Shown piece by piece: positions 9,510 through 20,821 of a stretch of DNA of 64,000 nt (its first letter is position 1; every line of letters begins with the position of its first letter). This stretch comes from Diphasiastrum complanatum (lineage: Eukaryota > Streptophyta > Lycopodiopsida > Lycopodiales > Lycopodiaceae): assembly GCA_029204225.1 (NCBI GenBank), contig CM055111.1, forward strand, positions 16,725,019-16,789,018, read 5' to 3'. The notes beneath the pieces are model-generated. The model was not told the DNA's origin, searched no databases, and was given only the letters and a program-made list of their open reading frames with translations. The translations under genes and the position numbers were made by a program.

Positions 9510-11895
9510 CAAGAGCATCAAGTCCCAATACCGCAACAACTCATGTACTTCATAAAATCTCTACCTTCATCTCACCAACCACTGAGAATGATCATCCTGA
9601 GCTTACTTGAGATGACATTCGAAAGAGCAGTCAGTCTTGTTGCAGATGAAAGACTAATGAGAGATGGAGCAGCAAATGGTGACCAGGAGAAGGCCTTTAC
9701 AAGAGGAAAGAAGAAATACAAAAACAAGCCCATTATCAACAAGACTCAACCAAAGTCTTCGACAAGAGGCAACTGCAACAAAGAAGCTTCTACCTAAGAT
9801 CACTGTCACAAATTAGGACACATAGTAGACAAATGCTGGTTCAACCTGACAATACCTTGCACACATTGCAAGAAGAAAGGGCATTCAGCATATGAATGTT
9901 GGCACAACCCAAAAGGAAAGCATAAAGCAGAAAAAACAATTTTGCAGAATCATCAAAGGATGCTAAGAAGAGCGACAATGCCTTCACGATAGTCAATGAA
10001 GAGTCAATTAGTTATACATAGCACGACTACAATATAGTGATTGACTCAGGGGCTACATCACACATAACCTATAACAAGAATGTCTTGATCAAATATAGAA
10101 CACTTGACGATACAAGAACAATGATACTGAGTGATGGGAGCATACACGATCTCAAAGGCATCGAAACTCTACAGCTACATACATTGTCGGGGCATGCAGA
10201 GCTCCAAGGAGCACTCTATGTACCCACACTGAAAAGAGACTTGCTCTCTGTATCGAGGATAGTAGATTCGGAATACGAGTCCTATTTGATGGGAACGTAT
10301 TCCGAATAATCGAGCAACAATCAAACAAGCTATTGATTGTTGGATCAAGACAAGGTAATCTTTACCAGGCTAAAATTATTAGCATCTACGATACCATATT
10401 GAATGCATTTGAAAATAAAAATCATCTCTGGCATACAAGAATGTATCATTTGAATATGAGGAGTCTCTACAACATGAGCAGAAGAGAGCTAGGAAGTGGT
10501 CTGAAGATCACAATTCTAGAAACTTGTCAGAAGGGTAAGCAACATCAAACTCTGTTTGTACATGAAGGGAGGAGAGCCAAGGACATCTTTGAGCTTGTTC
10601 ACTCAAATGTTTGTAGACCGATGAAAGTCAATTCCCTCTCTAGATCACAATATTTCCTCACATTCATTGATGACTATAGTTGGATGATGACAATATATAA
10701 CTTGAGGAAGAAGTCCAAAGTGTTTGAAGCATTCAAGAAGTTCGTGGCATTTGCAGAACAACACACCTCCAAGAGACCGCAGACAATCAGGTCCGACAAT
10801 GAAAGCAAATATTCAGGCAAGGAGTTTTCAAACTTCTGCCAAGATAGAAAAATTGAACATTAGTAGTCACCTCAGTACAATGGTATTGTAGAAAAAGAAA
10901 TAGAACTCTTGTCAAGGGTGCAAAATGCATGATGGCACAAGCACAATTGCCAAGTCAATTTTGGGCCGAAGCAATTGCATCTACCAAACAAATCAACAAT
11001 GACGACACTGGAAGACAAGACGCCATACGAAATATGGATGGTTGAGAAGCCCGATCTGTTGTATGTACGAGTGCTCCGGTGTGCAGCATACATGCACATA
11101 CCAGGAGAAAAAAGGAGTAAACTCGACAATAAGTTGGTGTAGACAGTAATGGTCAGATATTCGAATGGCTCATAGATCTATCAACTCTACAATCCAATCA
11201 CACAGAAGGTGGAAATGAGCAGAGACGTGGTAATGAGCAGAGATGTGAGGTTCGACGAATCGACATTTTCAAGAGTTAAGGAATCAAGAGGCCGTGAAAT
11301 CTTCTCAATACTGCCGATTGAAGAGGGAGATTGAGGCTAGACATTGAACTAGAATGTCGAACCACTTACTCTAGAGAAAGAAGTGGAAGACCAACCTGTC
11401 GAAGAAATCAAAGAAAACACACACCAGTAGTGACAAGTCACACCAAGAAGGTCGACAAGAATAGTTAAGATGTCCTGACTGATTCATCGACAGTATTCAG
11501 TGGAGTGAAAACGTAGATGTTGAATACTACAGCTACATTGAAGAACTGATGACATATCTGGAAGCTATCTTGAATCCAAAAGGAATTTTGGAAGCAAGCA
11601 ATGTTGGAAGGGATTGAATCGATTAAGCAGAATTAAGCATGGACACTGGAACCACTTCCCAAAGAAAAAAAAAAGGTCAAATGAGAGTGCCATTGCCTTA
11701 TCGGCCAACCCTAGATTTCAATCTAGTAGTAAGCACATTGAGATTCAATATCACTATATCAGGGTCAAGCTTCTTGAAACATAGGTAAGGTTAGTGTTCT
11801 CTATCAAACGCAAGACATGATTGCAAATGTGTTTACCAAAGCATTGAGCATTAATGCACACAACAAATTTTGTGCATTGGTTAGTTTAAAGATCA
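9510..11895 (+). pseudogene. copia gag-pol remnant (element D, right part)
   Basis: Continuation of the gag at 6773. Gag C-terminus (9515-9795) and two zinc knuckles near 9797-9905 (first one mutated at its first Cys; second CTHCKKKGHSAYEC intact). Protease with the catalytic DSGATSH at 10040-10060. Pre-integrase HLWHTRMYHLN (about 10420). Integrase core to a stop at 10861, in which the first catalytic Asp is read as Asn (HSNVCRP) while RSDNESKY keeps the second. A stop-riddled integrase C-terminus and linker run to about 11560. An RT start (about 11565-11660) then jumps into the RNase H end (NESAIALSANPRFQ, 11678-11890). RT palm and most of RNase H are deleted. No 3' LTR could be identified. 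Confidence 0.8.
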
Positions 11896-12599
11896 CGACA
11901 TTTACAGATCATCCGTTAGTCGAACCACATTTGACTCATCTGTCAACCGAATCACATTTGAATCCTTTGTGGCCAAACCAAAAAAATTCCAACTTGCAAT
12001 GAATCTGCTACACTCGAACTACAAAAAAAAAAAAACATCACATGCTAAGACCTGGTAAAATTTACCTCTCTTTGGATGTGCAAGGGACAAGAGGCCCTAG
12101 AAAATGTTTTGGACCATCTAAAACCATACTTCACCAAAAAATATGTACAACAAAATTTTTCCATAAGACCACCCCCTCCTCACATATCTTTCGACACTCG
12201 GCAAGAAATTTGCTCAAAAGAAAATGAGACTCACTTTGGTTCAAATATTATGGAGAGCACTCATGGCTTGATTAATCTTAAAAAAAAAAAGTGACAAACA
12301 ATTTGTTTGGAATGTTTTACCAAGCATTTGATTGATCAGAGTTATCACAAAACTTCTCCAGCTCTTGAACAAATTACCATATAACATCATTCGAATCAAT
12401 ATCCATTGTCTTCTCTTGGGAAAATGAGTTCTGACAACCCACCATTCGGTTAATTCCACTAGAATCACCTTTCAAACTGAATCGAATCTATAGCCTCATC
12501 AACCGAGTCTCCACTCAAGTGCCTTTAATGCACTCTCGATCAGTGCCATCAAAAATCCCCAAAGCTTATCTTATCTCCATCGAGATAACGATCAAGCGA
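11896..12599. other. Non-coding stretch right of element D
   Basis: Contains A-runs near 12022 and 12280 and the start of 'atcaaccga/ctgaatc' type sequence that becomes the minisatellite. I see no LTR boundary, PBS or protein similarity. The missing 3' LTR of element D may be degraded here. Confidence 0.3.
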
Positions 12600-13046
12600 A
12601 GGAAGCTCAGACACTTCATCATTAGCCATGTCAGCTGGCTTATCTAACAGCTAACTCCATCAGCTGAACCATCAACTGAGTCATCTGCCTTATCTATTAG
12701 CCGATTCTGCTAGCTAGGTACATCAATTGAGCCTACAGCTTCATCATCAACTGAGTCATCTAGCTTACTAATTAGCTGAATCCATTAGCTAAACCATCAA
12801 TCGAATTTACAATTTGATCATCAACTGAGCCATCTAGCTTATTTATTAGCCAAGTCCATTGGCTTATCCACCAGCCGCATTCATTAACCAAGTCTACAAC
12901 TTGATCATCAACCGATCATAGTGGCTTATCCATCAGCTGATTACGTTGACTTGATCATCAATCGAGTCATCAAATTGATTGTCAACTGATTCATCAACTT
13001 GATCATCAACCGATTCATCAGCTTGATCATCAACTGATTCATCACC
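12600..13046 (+). repeat. 24-bp minisatellite, degenerate to regular
   Basis: Four contiguous 24-bp units of consensus TTGATCATCAACYGATTCATC plus three bases lie at 12951-12974, 12975-12998, 12999-13022 and 13023-13046. Leftwards to about 12600 the same words (catcaactgagtcatc, tagctta, attagcc) recur with looser spacing. No unit-length ORF meaning is evident. Confidence 0.75.
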
Positions 13047-13131
13047 AACAGTAATTTGTGAAACCTTCTGATACCACCATCAACTGAATATTGTGACTAA
13101 ATCATTAGCCAAATCCATTTGCTAAACCATT

Positions 13132-14080
13132 TGTAGAACAACTAATCAGAAAGATCTTGATTCTACTAACAAAGTGCACATTCTACTTGACAAAGGATGA
13201 GAAAGAAATGAACGCAAACTCAAAACATTTCTATTCGTGACAAACTCGAAAGATTCGCAAAGAATTTACAAAATTTGTCTTGCAGTCAACTTGAAAGATT
13301 CGTGAAACAGTTTTTTGTAGAAGCTCGTAGCTTTTTTGTTGAAGCTCGAAAGATTTGCAAATAGAATCCTGTCGCAAATTTTGTTTCTAGTTCATACCTC
13401 AGATGCCGCAAAATTGTCGCGAAATCTTCTGGACTGTTCTTCAAGCTCACCTGTCATGAAACTATCACAAACAGTTCGTGAAATATTTTGATTCTTCTTC
13501 AAGCTCAAGAATTGTCATCTGTCACGAATAATTGGTGAAAGACGAAAATGTCGCGAAGAGACAAGTGTCGTGAAAAATTCTCGAAACACGAAGCTTAGAC
13601 AAAGAGATAAACTTTCGCGAATAATTCGTGAACAAAAATTATTTGACCCTAAAAACATAGCATCTATTCGTAAACGGTTAGATATCTATTGTTACAGCAT
13701 TGAAAGGCCAAAAGACTTGTAAATTAAAGGCCAAAAGACCTGTCTTGTAGCACTATAAATACATGTGCACTACTCATTGTAATACACTAACTCAATCAGA
13801 GACACAACAATGAGATAAGACATCAAGAGATGTATATTGATGATTCAGATTTAGAGTTATGAAAATTCGTTTTTGATCAATAGTTTCTTATTGTCTAAAA
13901 ATTGTCCAAAGTTGTCTCTTACTTCCACATATAATTTTTGCACGCATATTCAATCAGAGCTAATACTGTTCTATTAGTAAATAGATCAGATACAAACCCG
14001 ATTGAAGACACTGATATTAGTTTGATTTATTCAAAATTTTATCATTTCTCTGTGGAAAGATAATTACTATTTTTTCTATA
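13132..14080 (+). repeat. 5' LTR of copia element B
   Basis: Begins TGTAGAACAACTAATC. Its right end TTTCTATA lies 1 bp before the PBS and mirrors the start with one change (TTCTACA expected). The start is confirmed independently by a reversed fragment of the same LTR at 49835-50145, which ends at exactly this point. The right 580 bp pair with 18306-18868. A TATA-like 'actataaataca' lies near 13751. Repeats of 'attcgtgaa/ttcgcgaa' and 'gaaagattcg' pepper the U3. Confidence 0.82.
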
Positions 14081-14150
14081 GTGGTATCAGAGCATCCGGA
14101 ATTAAATTTGATACAGTGGTATCAGAGCCTATGGAATTGAAATTGATACT
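14081..14150 (+). promoter_or_regulatory. Duplicated tRNA-Met primer-binding site of element B
   Basis: TGGTATCAGAGC occurs at 14082-14093 and again at 14117-14128. Each is embedded in a 35-bp direct repeat (GTGGTATCAGAGC...GGAATT.AA.TTGATAC). The first copy sits in the normal place beside the LTR. Confidence 0.8.
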
Positions 14151-14171
14151 TCGATCATCAATATTCAAGCT

Positions 14172-15079
14172 ATGATCACTACGATCTTGGATCCAGAAGG
14201 TTCAAACTACTTGATTTGGAAATTAAAGACTTCACTCTTATTGAAGGGCGAAGGTCTATGGCAATGGGTAGAACCAATAGAGGAGATGCCAGTAGCTACT
14301 CCTGGTAAAGAGCTTCGAGAATGGAGTTTAAAAAATGATAGAGCTATAGCAATTATTGCATCTTTAGTGCATGACAATATAATGCTAGATCTTACATCAA
14401 TTTCGAACGCAAAAGATTTATGGGAATAATTGCAATCCACGAACGAGACTCGATCTCGTGATCAGATCATGTTCTTGGACGACCAATTGACTTACCTACA
14501 GTGGGACGGCAAAGACCTGAACACATTCGCGTGAAAGATTAAAGATTTGTTTATTTCCTTGCAAAATTCTGGTGCAGAAAACAGCCTAGTTATTTTCTTC
14601 GAGCCCTACCCAGGTCATTCCACACAACAAGAATCTTATTGGCGAAAGATGTGACAATGACACTTCAAAAGGCAGTAGACGGAATTAAAGAGGAAGTAGA
14701 AGCTCGTGAATGCTATGACGACAATGGTGATTCCAAAAATGCTCTATTTACTCAAAAGAATAAATCTTCTAAGAAGTCTAAGTTTAAGAGGGAGTCTGCT
14801 AAAAAGAATGGGTCTAAGACAAATGAACAACAATCTGGTAAACAACAGAAAAGTTCTAGTGATAAGAAAATCTGCAATAAATGCAAAAGATCAGGTCACA
14901 CAGAAGAAAAGTGTTGGTTAGATCCAAAGATTGAATGCATTCATTGTCATAAACGGGGTCATGCAGTAGTAGACTATTATTTGTCTGAGTACAAGAAGAC
15001 GAACTATTCGAGATTTATTATACTTGGAGATGGTTCTAAACACATGGTTGATGGAACTGGTGTATTATGGCAGGAATGA
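14172..15079 (+). pseudogene. Element B gag
   Basis: ATG 14172 follows the PBS by about 45 bp. The first 85 codons are a copia gag N-terminus (ILDPEGSNYLIWKLKTSLLL; KELREWSLKNDRAIAII), ending at a stop at 14427-14429. The frame then decays until 14639, where a clean frame encodes the C-terminal half. That half has a Lys/Ser-rich linker and two zinc knuckles, CNKCKRSGHTEEKC (intact) and CIHCHKRGHAVVDY (last Cys changed to Tyr). The protease active site expected next is missing. Gag would form the virus-like particle. This copy cannot make a full protein. Confidence 0.82.
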
Positions 15080-16367
15080 ATTAGGGAGATAAGAAACTGG
15101 AGGAAGTTCCCTATGTCCCTACTCTTGATAAAGATCTTCTAGTTGTAGCTAAGATAGTCAATACAAGCATGTCAGTAATCTTCACAAAGAACCCTTGTAA
15201 ACTATTTGAGAAAGATTCTGATAACCTGGTTGCTAAAGGCAATAGAAAATGAAGTTTATATCACTTGAATATTTGAACAAGAATCAAACGAGTCAATCAA
15301 ACTCAGGAATCAACAAATGTATTGTGGCACAAGAGGCTATGTCATATGAACATGGAAGCCTTGTACCAAGCCAACAAAAGTCAGAGAATTCAATGAGTTG
15401 AAATCACAAGTAGAGATATTTGAACTACCTGCGAATCCTATCTTAAAGGCAAGATGACTAGATCACCTTTCAGTAAGGATGTTTATAAAGCAACTAAGGT
15501 ACTTGAAATTGTGCATTTAGATATTTGAGGACCATTCGAAGTATTGTCGTTGGGTGATGCAAAGTACTTCATAACGTTTATTGATGACTTCAGGAAATTT
15601 TAGTATGGTATACTTTATTGGTACCAAATTGGAAGCTTTCGAGAAATTTGTTGAGTATATGAATTGGGTTGAGAAGCAGACATGCAATAAGCTAAAGTAG
15701 ATTCGCACAGATCATGGAGGTGAGCACAATTCTAATGAATTGAAGGCTTATTGTACTAATCGAGGTATTATGCACATGAAAACTGCATCTTACACACCTC
15801 AACACAATGGAATAGTTGAACGAAGGAATCGCACATTGATGGAAGCTGCAAGGTGTATGATGGCTCATGCGAAAGCACCAAAATAGTTGTGGGCAGAAGC
15901 AATGGCTACATCAAATTTTCTTCAAAATTGTATTCTGAAATCTTGAATACCAGATAAAACTTCTTATGAGATATGGTAGAAGTCGAAGCCAAATCTAGCA
16001 CATGTTCGGACATTTGGATGCATAGTGTATATGCACATACCAGATAAATTGAGAAAGAAACTCGATGAAAAGACAGGACAAGGTTTTATGGTAGGATTCG
16101 AGTTACATTCGTCATATTATACTAGAAACTGGCAAGATAAAAGTTGTTTGAGATGTTAAATTTGATGAGACAAAATACATAGCAGACAATGACCTAGTCG
16201 ACTATGAAGTTCTCAAAAACTATTATGAGCTACCAATGACGACAGAAGAAAAACAAGCAGGGGATGAAAGAGTCTTACCAAATTCAGAGGGAGGTCAAGA
16301 TCGAGTGCTTGACAGACTCAAATCGCCAATTCAAATTCTACCAGAAAAGCTCGAATCATAATCAAAC
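15080..16367 (+). pseudogene. Element B protease remnant, integrase and linker
   Basis: Stop-filled copia text: protease tail (VPY.PTLDKDLL near 15110), pre-integrase NVLWHKRLCHMNMEALYQAN (about 15320), CxxC of the zinc domain, HLDI*GPFEV near 15520 (the HSDICGP position), FITFIDDFRK, a shifted 'RTDHGGEHN' near 15702, 'TPQHNGIVERRNRT' near 15797-15835 and 'EIW.KSKPN' near 15970. Order and spacing are those of a Ty1/copia integrase. Many stops and frame changes show long decay. Confidence 0.75.
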
Positions 16368-17950
16368 TTGAGACCTGCAAAATCGGACTCGAAACCACCT
16401 GTGAGAAGATCTGACAGACAACGAAAATCACCAGAAAGGTATAGTCAAGATGTTTTTAATACAGCCATCGAATTTTGTGGTTTCTCTTACGAACCTCAAA
16501 CATTCAAGAAAGCTATTGATGGACCAATAAATACTGATGGATTCAGGCAATGGAGGACGAAATGTCATCCATGTATAAGAACAATGTATGGACACTTGCA
16601 CCTCTACCTGATAGCAAAAAACCTGTCAAGTGCAAGTGGATCTAGAAGATCAAAATAGGTCCTGATGTAGAAAACATCAGATGCAAAGCAAGGTTAGTTG
16701 CTAAAGGATTTTCACAGAAGTATGGAGTCGACTACACTGATACTTTCTCACCGGTAGTCAAACATACATCAATTCACTTGTTATTTGCGTATGTAGTGGC
16801 TCATGATGTAAAAATCCATATTGTGGATGAGAATATTGCTTTCTTGCATGCAGAATTGGAAGAAGACTTATTCATGGACCAACCACTTGGTTTTGTAAAC
16901 CAAGAATATCCTGAATACGGAGTTCACATAAATAAAAGCATTTATGATCTAAAACAAGCAGCCAGACAATGGTATAAAAAGACGGACAAAGCACTACATT
17001 CCTTAGGCTTCAAACCTCTATTTGTTGAGTCAAATGTCTATATCAAGCATGTCCAAAATGAAATAATCATTCTAGCTGTCTATGTTGATGACATGCTTAT
17101 CTTCTCAAGAAGAGATAAGTTAATTTCAAATGTCAAAAGAGACATTTCTGAAATATTTGAGATTGCTGACCTAGGAGAAGCTAAAATCTATCTAGGCTTG
17201 CAGATTGTGAGAGACTTTGAAGGTGGCCAGTCATATCTTCACCAACAAAAGTACATTCAAAAGGTCATTGAAGACTTCAACATGCTCAAATGCAAAGGTC
17301 TGCATACTCTCATGATACCTGGAACAATATTGAGCAAGACAGATTGTCTGTAGACTCTCAAGGAAGAGGAACGAATGGCCAAAACACCCTATCGTAGGCT
17401 GATTGGATCATTATTATACCTAGCATACAACACCAGAACTGATATAGCGTTTGCAGTATACAAGCTAAGCCAATATAATCTGAACCCAGGATCTTTGCAT
17501 TGGAAGTTATCAAAGAGAGTACTACAATATCTCCAGGAAATGAAAGACTATGGACTACGTTATTCGATGGAAGCTATATTTCACATCGAATCTTACAGTG
17601 ACGCAAGCTGGGCATTCATGAAGGATGATAGCAAAAGTATTTCAGGAGGTTGTACTCTTGCATCTGGCGCAGCCATGCTCTGGATAAGCAAGAAGAAAAC
17701 AGCAGTAGCTCAATCTTCATGTGAGGCGGAATATGTAGCAGTAGCCAAGATGGCAAATGAGCTGATTTGGACCAAACAGATGTTGGAAGGATTTGATGAA
17801 TCTATTAATGAACCTTATGTCTTGTTGATGGATAACACTTCAACAATCTATCTTACGAAAGATCTTGTATTTCACTCAAAAACGAAGCATATAGCTATCA
17901 AGTATCATGTGATTAGGGACTTAGTCGAGAAGAAGCAGCGGAGAATTTAG
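16368..17950 (+). pseudogene. Element B reverse transcriptase and RNase H
   Basis: The linker RRSDRQRKSPERYSQDV starts a frame at 16368. A frame change near 16640-16780 leads into RT, whose clean portion (16778-17353) shows DLKQAARQWYKK, YVDDMLIFSRRD (catalytic Asp pair, about 17080-17115) and YLGLQI. After one stop (17351-17353) RNase H is open for 191 codons: TPYRRLIGSLLYL, YSDASWA, SSCEAEYVAV, MDNTSTIYL, HSKTKHIAIKYH. The frame ends at a foreign junction at 17948-17950, so the usual copia C-terminal tail is missing. The RT and RNase H catalytic residues seen are intact, but the polyprotein is not. Confidence 0.85.
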
Positions 17951-18305
17951 GATTTCTGGTTCGAACGCATGTTTTTCTATGAGTATTGAACCGTTTCGAG
18001 CCCAATTTAGTCTTGTAGGTTCGTCTCGGCGTGCATCAAAAGACGGAATAGAGGATTTGAAACGGACTACGTTCGACGACATTCGACCATTTCTTGGGAA
18101 TGTTGGAAAGTAGTCCATTTAGTGGCATTCCCTTCAGTAGAGCCGTTTCTGGACAAACGATGTCGAAATTGAGCTGAAAATGAACCTGTGGATTCGTGTC
18201 GAGCCCACAAATCTGTGGACACCTCCCGTTTGAAGTTTTGACCATTCTTTACTGAATCCGACCAATTTCTGGCTCGATGGGCTTGTGTAGCAGCCCACAT
18301 AAGTG
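17951..18305. other. 355-bp unrelated block replacing the pol tail and LTR start
   Basis: Lies between the RNase H end of element B and the homologous part of its 3' LTR. It is visibly richer in CpG and G+C than its surroundings. It has no similarity to the 13132-13470 portion of the 5' LTR that should be here. Overlapping minus-strand frames are open (18067-18354), but none resembles a known protein to me. Confidence 0.5.
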
Positions 18306-18868
18306 AACAATTCACGAAATATTCTGATTCTTCTTCAAGCTCGAGAATTGTCATCTGTCACGAAAAGAGAAGTGTCGTGAAAATTTTCTAGAACACGAAG
18401 CTGAGACGAAGAGATAAGCTTTTGCAAATAATTCGTGAACAGAAATTATTTGACCCTGAAAACATAGCATCTATTTGAATATCAACCATCGTAAATGGTT
18501 AGATATCTACTGTTACAGCATTGAAAGGCCAAAAAACCTGTCGTGTAGCAATATAAATACATGTGCACTACTTGTTTTAAATCAGTAACTCAATCAGAGA
18601 CACAAGAGCGAGATAAGACAACAAGAGATGTAAATTGATGATTCAGATTCATAGTGATAAAAATTCGTTTTTGATCAATAGTTTCTTATTGTCTAAAAAT
18701 TGTCTTAAGTTGTCTCTTACTTCCGCATATAATTTTCGCACGCATATTCAATCAGAGCTAATACTGTTCTATTAGTAAATAGATCAGATACAGACCCGAT
18801 TGAAGACACTGATATTAGTTTGATTTATTCAAACTTTCATCGTGTTCTCTACGGAAGAATAATTACTA
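18306..18868 (+). repeat. 3' LTR of copia element B, truncated at both ends
   Basis: Aligns from 'acaattcacgaaatattctgattc' with 13470-14068 of the 5' LTR, with small indels. Both contain 'ccgttta/catcgtaaatggttagatatcta', the 'tataaatacatgtgcacta' TATA region and the 'gttctattagtaaatagatcagatac' block. Homology ends at ATTACTA, about 12 bp before the expected LTR end. Divergence from the 5' copy is clearly several percent by eye, implying an old insertion. Confidence 0.78.
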
Positions 18869-18872
18869 GCCG

Positions 18873-19280
18873 ATTCCTTACCATAGACATTCGGTTGATC
18901 ACTTACCGCAGACATTGGGCTAATCACCCCTCACACCAAGCAACATACTGCTTAACTATTAGCCAGGTGTGACGCGAGAACATTTGATGTTCAGATAATG
19001 TACATTTATTAGTGTACCCATTTATTAGCCAGGTGTGATGTAGGAACATTTGATGTTTAGATAGTGTACATTTTATTAGTGTACCCATTTATTAGTTTTT
19101 CTGGCATGATGAACTGAATGAGAGTAATATCTCAAAAAGTATTCACAAGCAACATAGACAAATCATCACTTATCACAGACATTCGGCTGATCACTTACCA
19201 CAAACATTTGACTGATCACTTACCACAAATATTCAGCTGATCACTTACCTCAAATATTCGGTTGATCACCTACCTCTACA
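18873..19280 (+). repeat. 25-bp and 67-bp tandem repeats
   Basis: Four clean 25-bp units (type ATCACTTACCACAAACATTT plus five bases) lie at 19165-19189, 19190-19214, 19215-19239 and 19240-19264, with a partial fifth. Two earlier looser units are at 18873-18930. Between them a roughly 67-bp unit (attagccaggtgtga ... gtgtaccca) is duplicated head-to-tail at about 18957-19023 and 19024-19091. Confidence 0.75.
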
Positions 19281-19441
19281 AATAGCTATAATACCCTTAA
19301 TCAAATAGTGCATATATTCAACATTTTTTTGATTATATGTTTCTCAGCAATTGTCTTGTTATTTTCAAAAAAATTTACAACAAATCTAATAATTTGTGTT
19401 TCAATTCCAGAGGTTTTTGTTTCTGAAAAAGTGAAAATTAT

Positions 19442-20072
19442 ATGTACAGTAGAGCATGGACAAACCTTGAGTGTGTGAGGACGTACATTACTCCAAAGGG
19501 TGAGAGCAGGTCCGCAAAGAGGAGGAGGTTGAATAGAAAAAGCAATGTGGTGCAAAGGGCATTATCATCCGCACCTGTCGTCCGTGTTGATGTGGAGGCG
19601 ACATGTTCGACTGCAATTTTGGTTTCAAACTTGCATAGCATCGAACATATGCCCATTGGTGATGTTGGTTTTAGGAGTAATTTAGGAGAGATTGTCACCC
19701 TTAATTATGTTCATAGAGATCTCATATGTAGGACGTCGGAGTTAGAGTCTAGAACAGAGAGGAGGAATACATTAGAGCAAATGAGTAAAACAAAGAGGAG
19801 GCTTCTTTCTCATGAGTTGGAGCAGGTGCATGATGTGGTTAGTAGCGATGGAGTTGATTCCATCATATTTGAAAGAGTTCCGATGAGACACATATTGTGA
19901 TAGATGTTGGTATGTTAGTAGGAGAGTTGGATTTACATGAGGATGTCCAGTTGAGTGCATTCGAAACTGGGTCCATCACAGATGTCAGTTCTTCGACAAG
20001 AGGTCTACAAATAGGTGTGTGGATTTGTTTGACATCGTATTTGGATGCAGCTGCAACTTTGTCTAACCCATT
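19442..20072 (+). pseudogene. Unidentified ORF, left part, broken by frameshift and by element A1
   Basis: An ATG at 19442 opens 152 codons (stop 19898-19900). The product is hydrophilic with a basic patch near residues 22-30 (RSAKRRRLNRK) and a charged, probably helical stretch near residues 98-128 (ELESRTERRN ... MSKTKRRLL). A second frame, open from about 19870, reads on smoothly (THIVIDVGMLVGELDLHEDV) to the insertion site at 20072. The likeliest explanation is one gene with a 2-base frame change near 19872-19876. The right part resumes at 26282. I recognise no family. It may be a host gene fragment or an ORF of an older transposon. Confidence 0.5.
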
Positions 20073-20809
20073 TGTGAAGAATTGAAAAAGATTATCTATG
20101 TTAGATAAAGGGGTCTTATGTTTTTTACATCAAGCATCTAGGTGTAGGATGTTGATAGGAATAAATTTGGCATAGATGGCAAATTATACATTTCCACTTG
20201 TAATGTCACTATTGAGCCAAAATAGAGTAAGAGGCTAAACACTTGCTAATTAGAGTGTAGACAAGTGTAAAGTTTTTGTTTGATGAATTCCAAGAGGTCC
20301 AATAGGATTTAGAGGTGGAACCTTGTGAGGTCCAATAGGAAATTGAGGTGTGCTTGAATATAGTCCAATAGAATTAAGAGGTGCATAGATCAATGATCCA
20401 ATAGGATCAAGAGGTGACAAAATATGGTCCAATCATAGTTAAGCATAGTGGTAGCTCGTGGACCTACTAGTATCATTGTACTCCTCATTTTGAATGCAAT
20501 TGATTTGGTGAGTTCATGGATTTTGTGAGATATTGGATTTCTAGCTTTCTCTCTCTACCCGAGAGCTCTCGATGCATTTTCTCTCTCTATCCGAGGAGAG
20601 CAGCTTGTTTTTACTTAGATTATTTTTTGAATACTTCCCACACGTGTGAGTGAGAGTTGGAAGTGATTGAATGCATGTAGTAGTGTGTTTTTGCCATAGG
20701 ATTCAAGATTGATCTTGAATCTCAATCTAGTCTTGATCTTGGTGCATCTACACACCTTAGGAGATCACAAGTACATGTAGTGGACAGTCCACACGTGTGA
20801 AATTCAACA
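20073..20809 (+). repeat. 5' LTR of A1 (family A)
   Basis: TGTGAAGAATTG...GAAATTCAACA. The U3 part holds four to five repeats of a 'ggtccaataggatttagaggtg'-like word between about 20296 and 20437. Two 'tctctctctacccgag' words and two CACACGTGTG palindromes (20639-20648 and 20790-20799) lie further right. No strong TATA box was found. Other copies of this LTR: 25540, 45384, 47214 and 57669. Confidence 0.95.
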
Positions 20810-20821
20810 TGGTATCAGAGC
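20810..20821 (+). promoter_or_regulatory. tRNA-Met primer-binding site of A1
   Basis: TGGTATCAGAGC begins at the base after the LTR end, the standard copia PBS complementary to the 3' end of initiator tRNA-Met. Confidence 0.92.

Noticed and set aside
12951..13046. CRISPR-like array
   Set aside because: The 24-bp repeats are contiguous with no unique spacers, in plant DNA. This is a minisatellite.
20250..20432. Minus-strand 60-codon frames with Pro-Ile-Gly repeats, found in every family-A LTR
   Set aside because: They are the reverse complement of the U3 repeat array and occur only because the LTR is repeated. No start context or other support.
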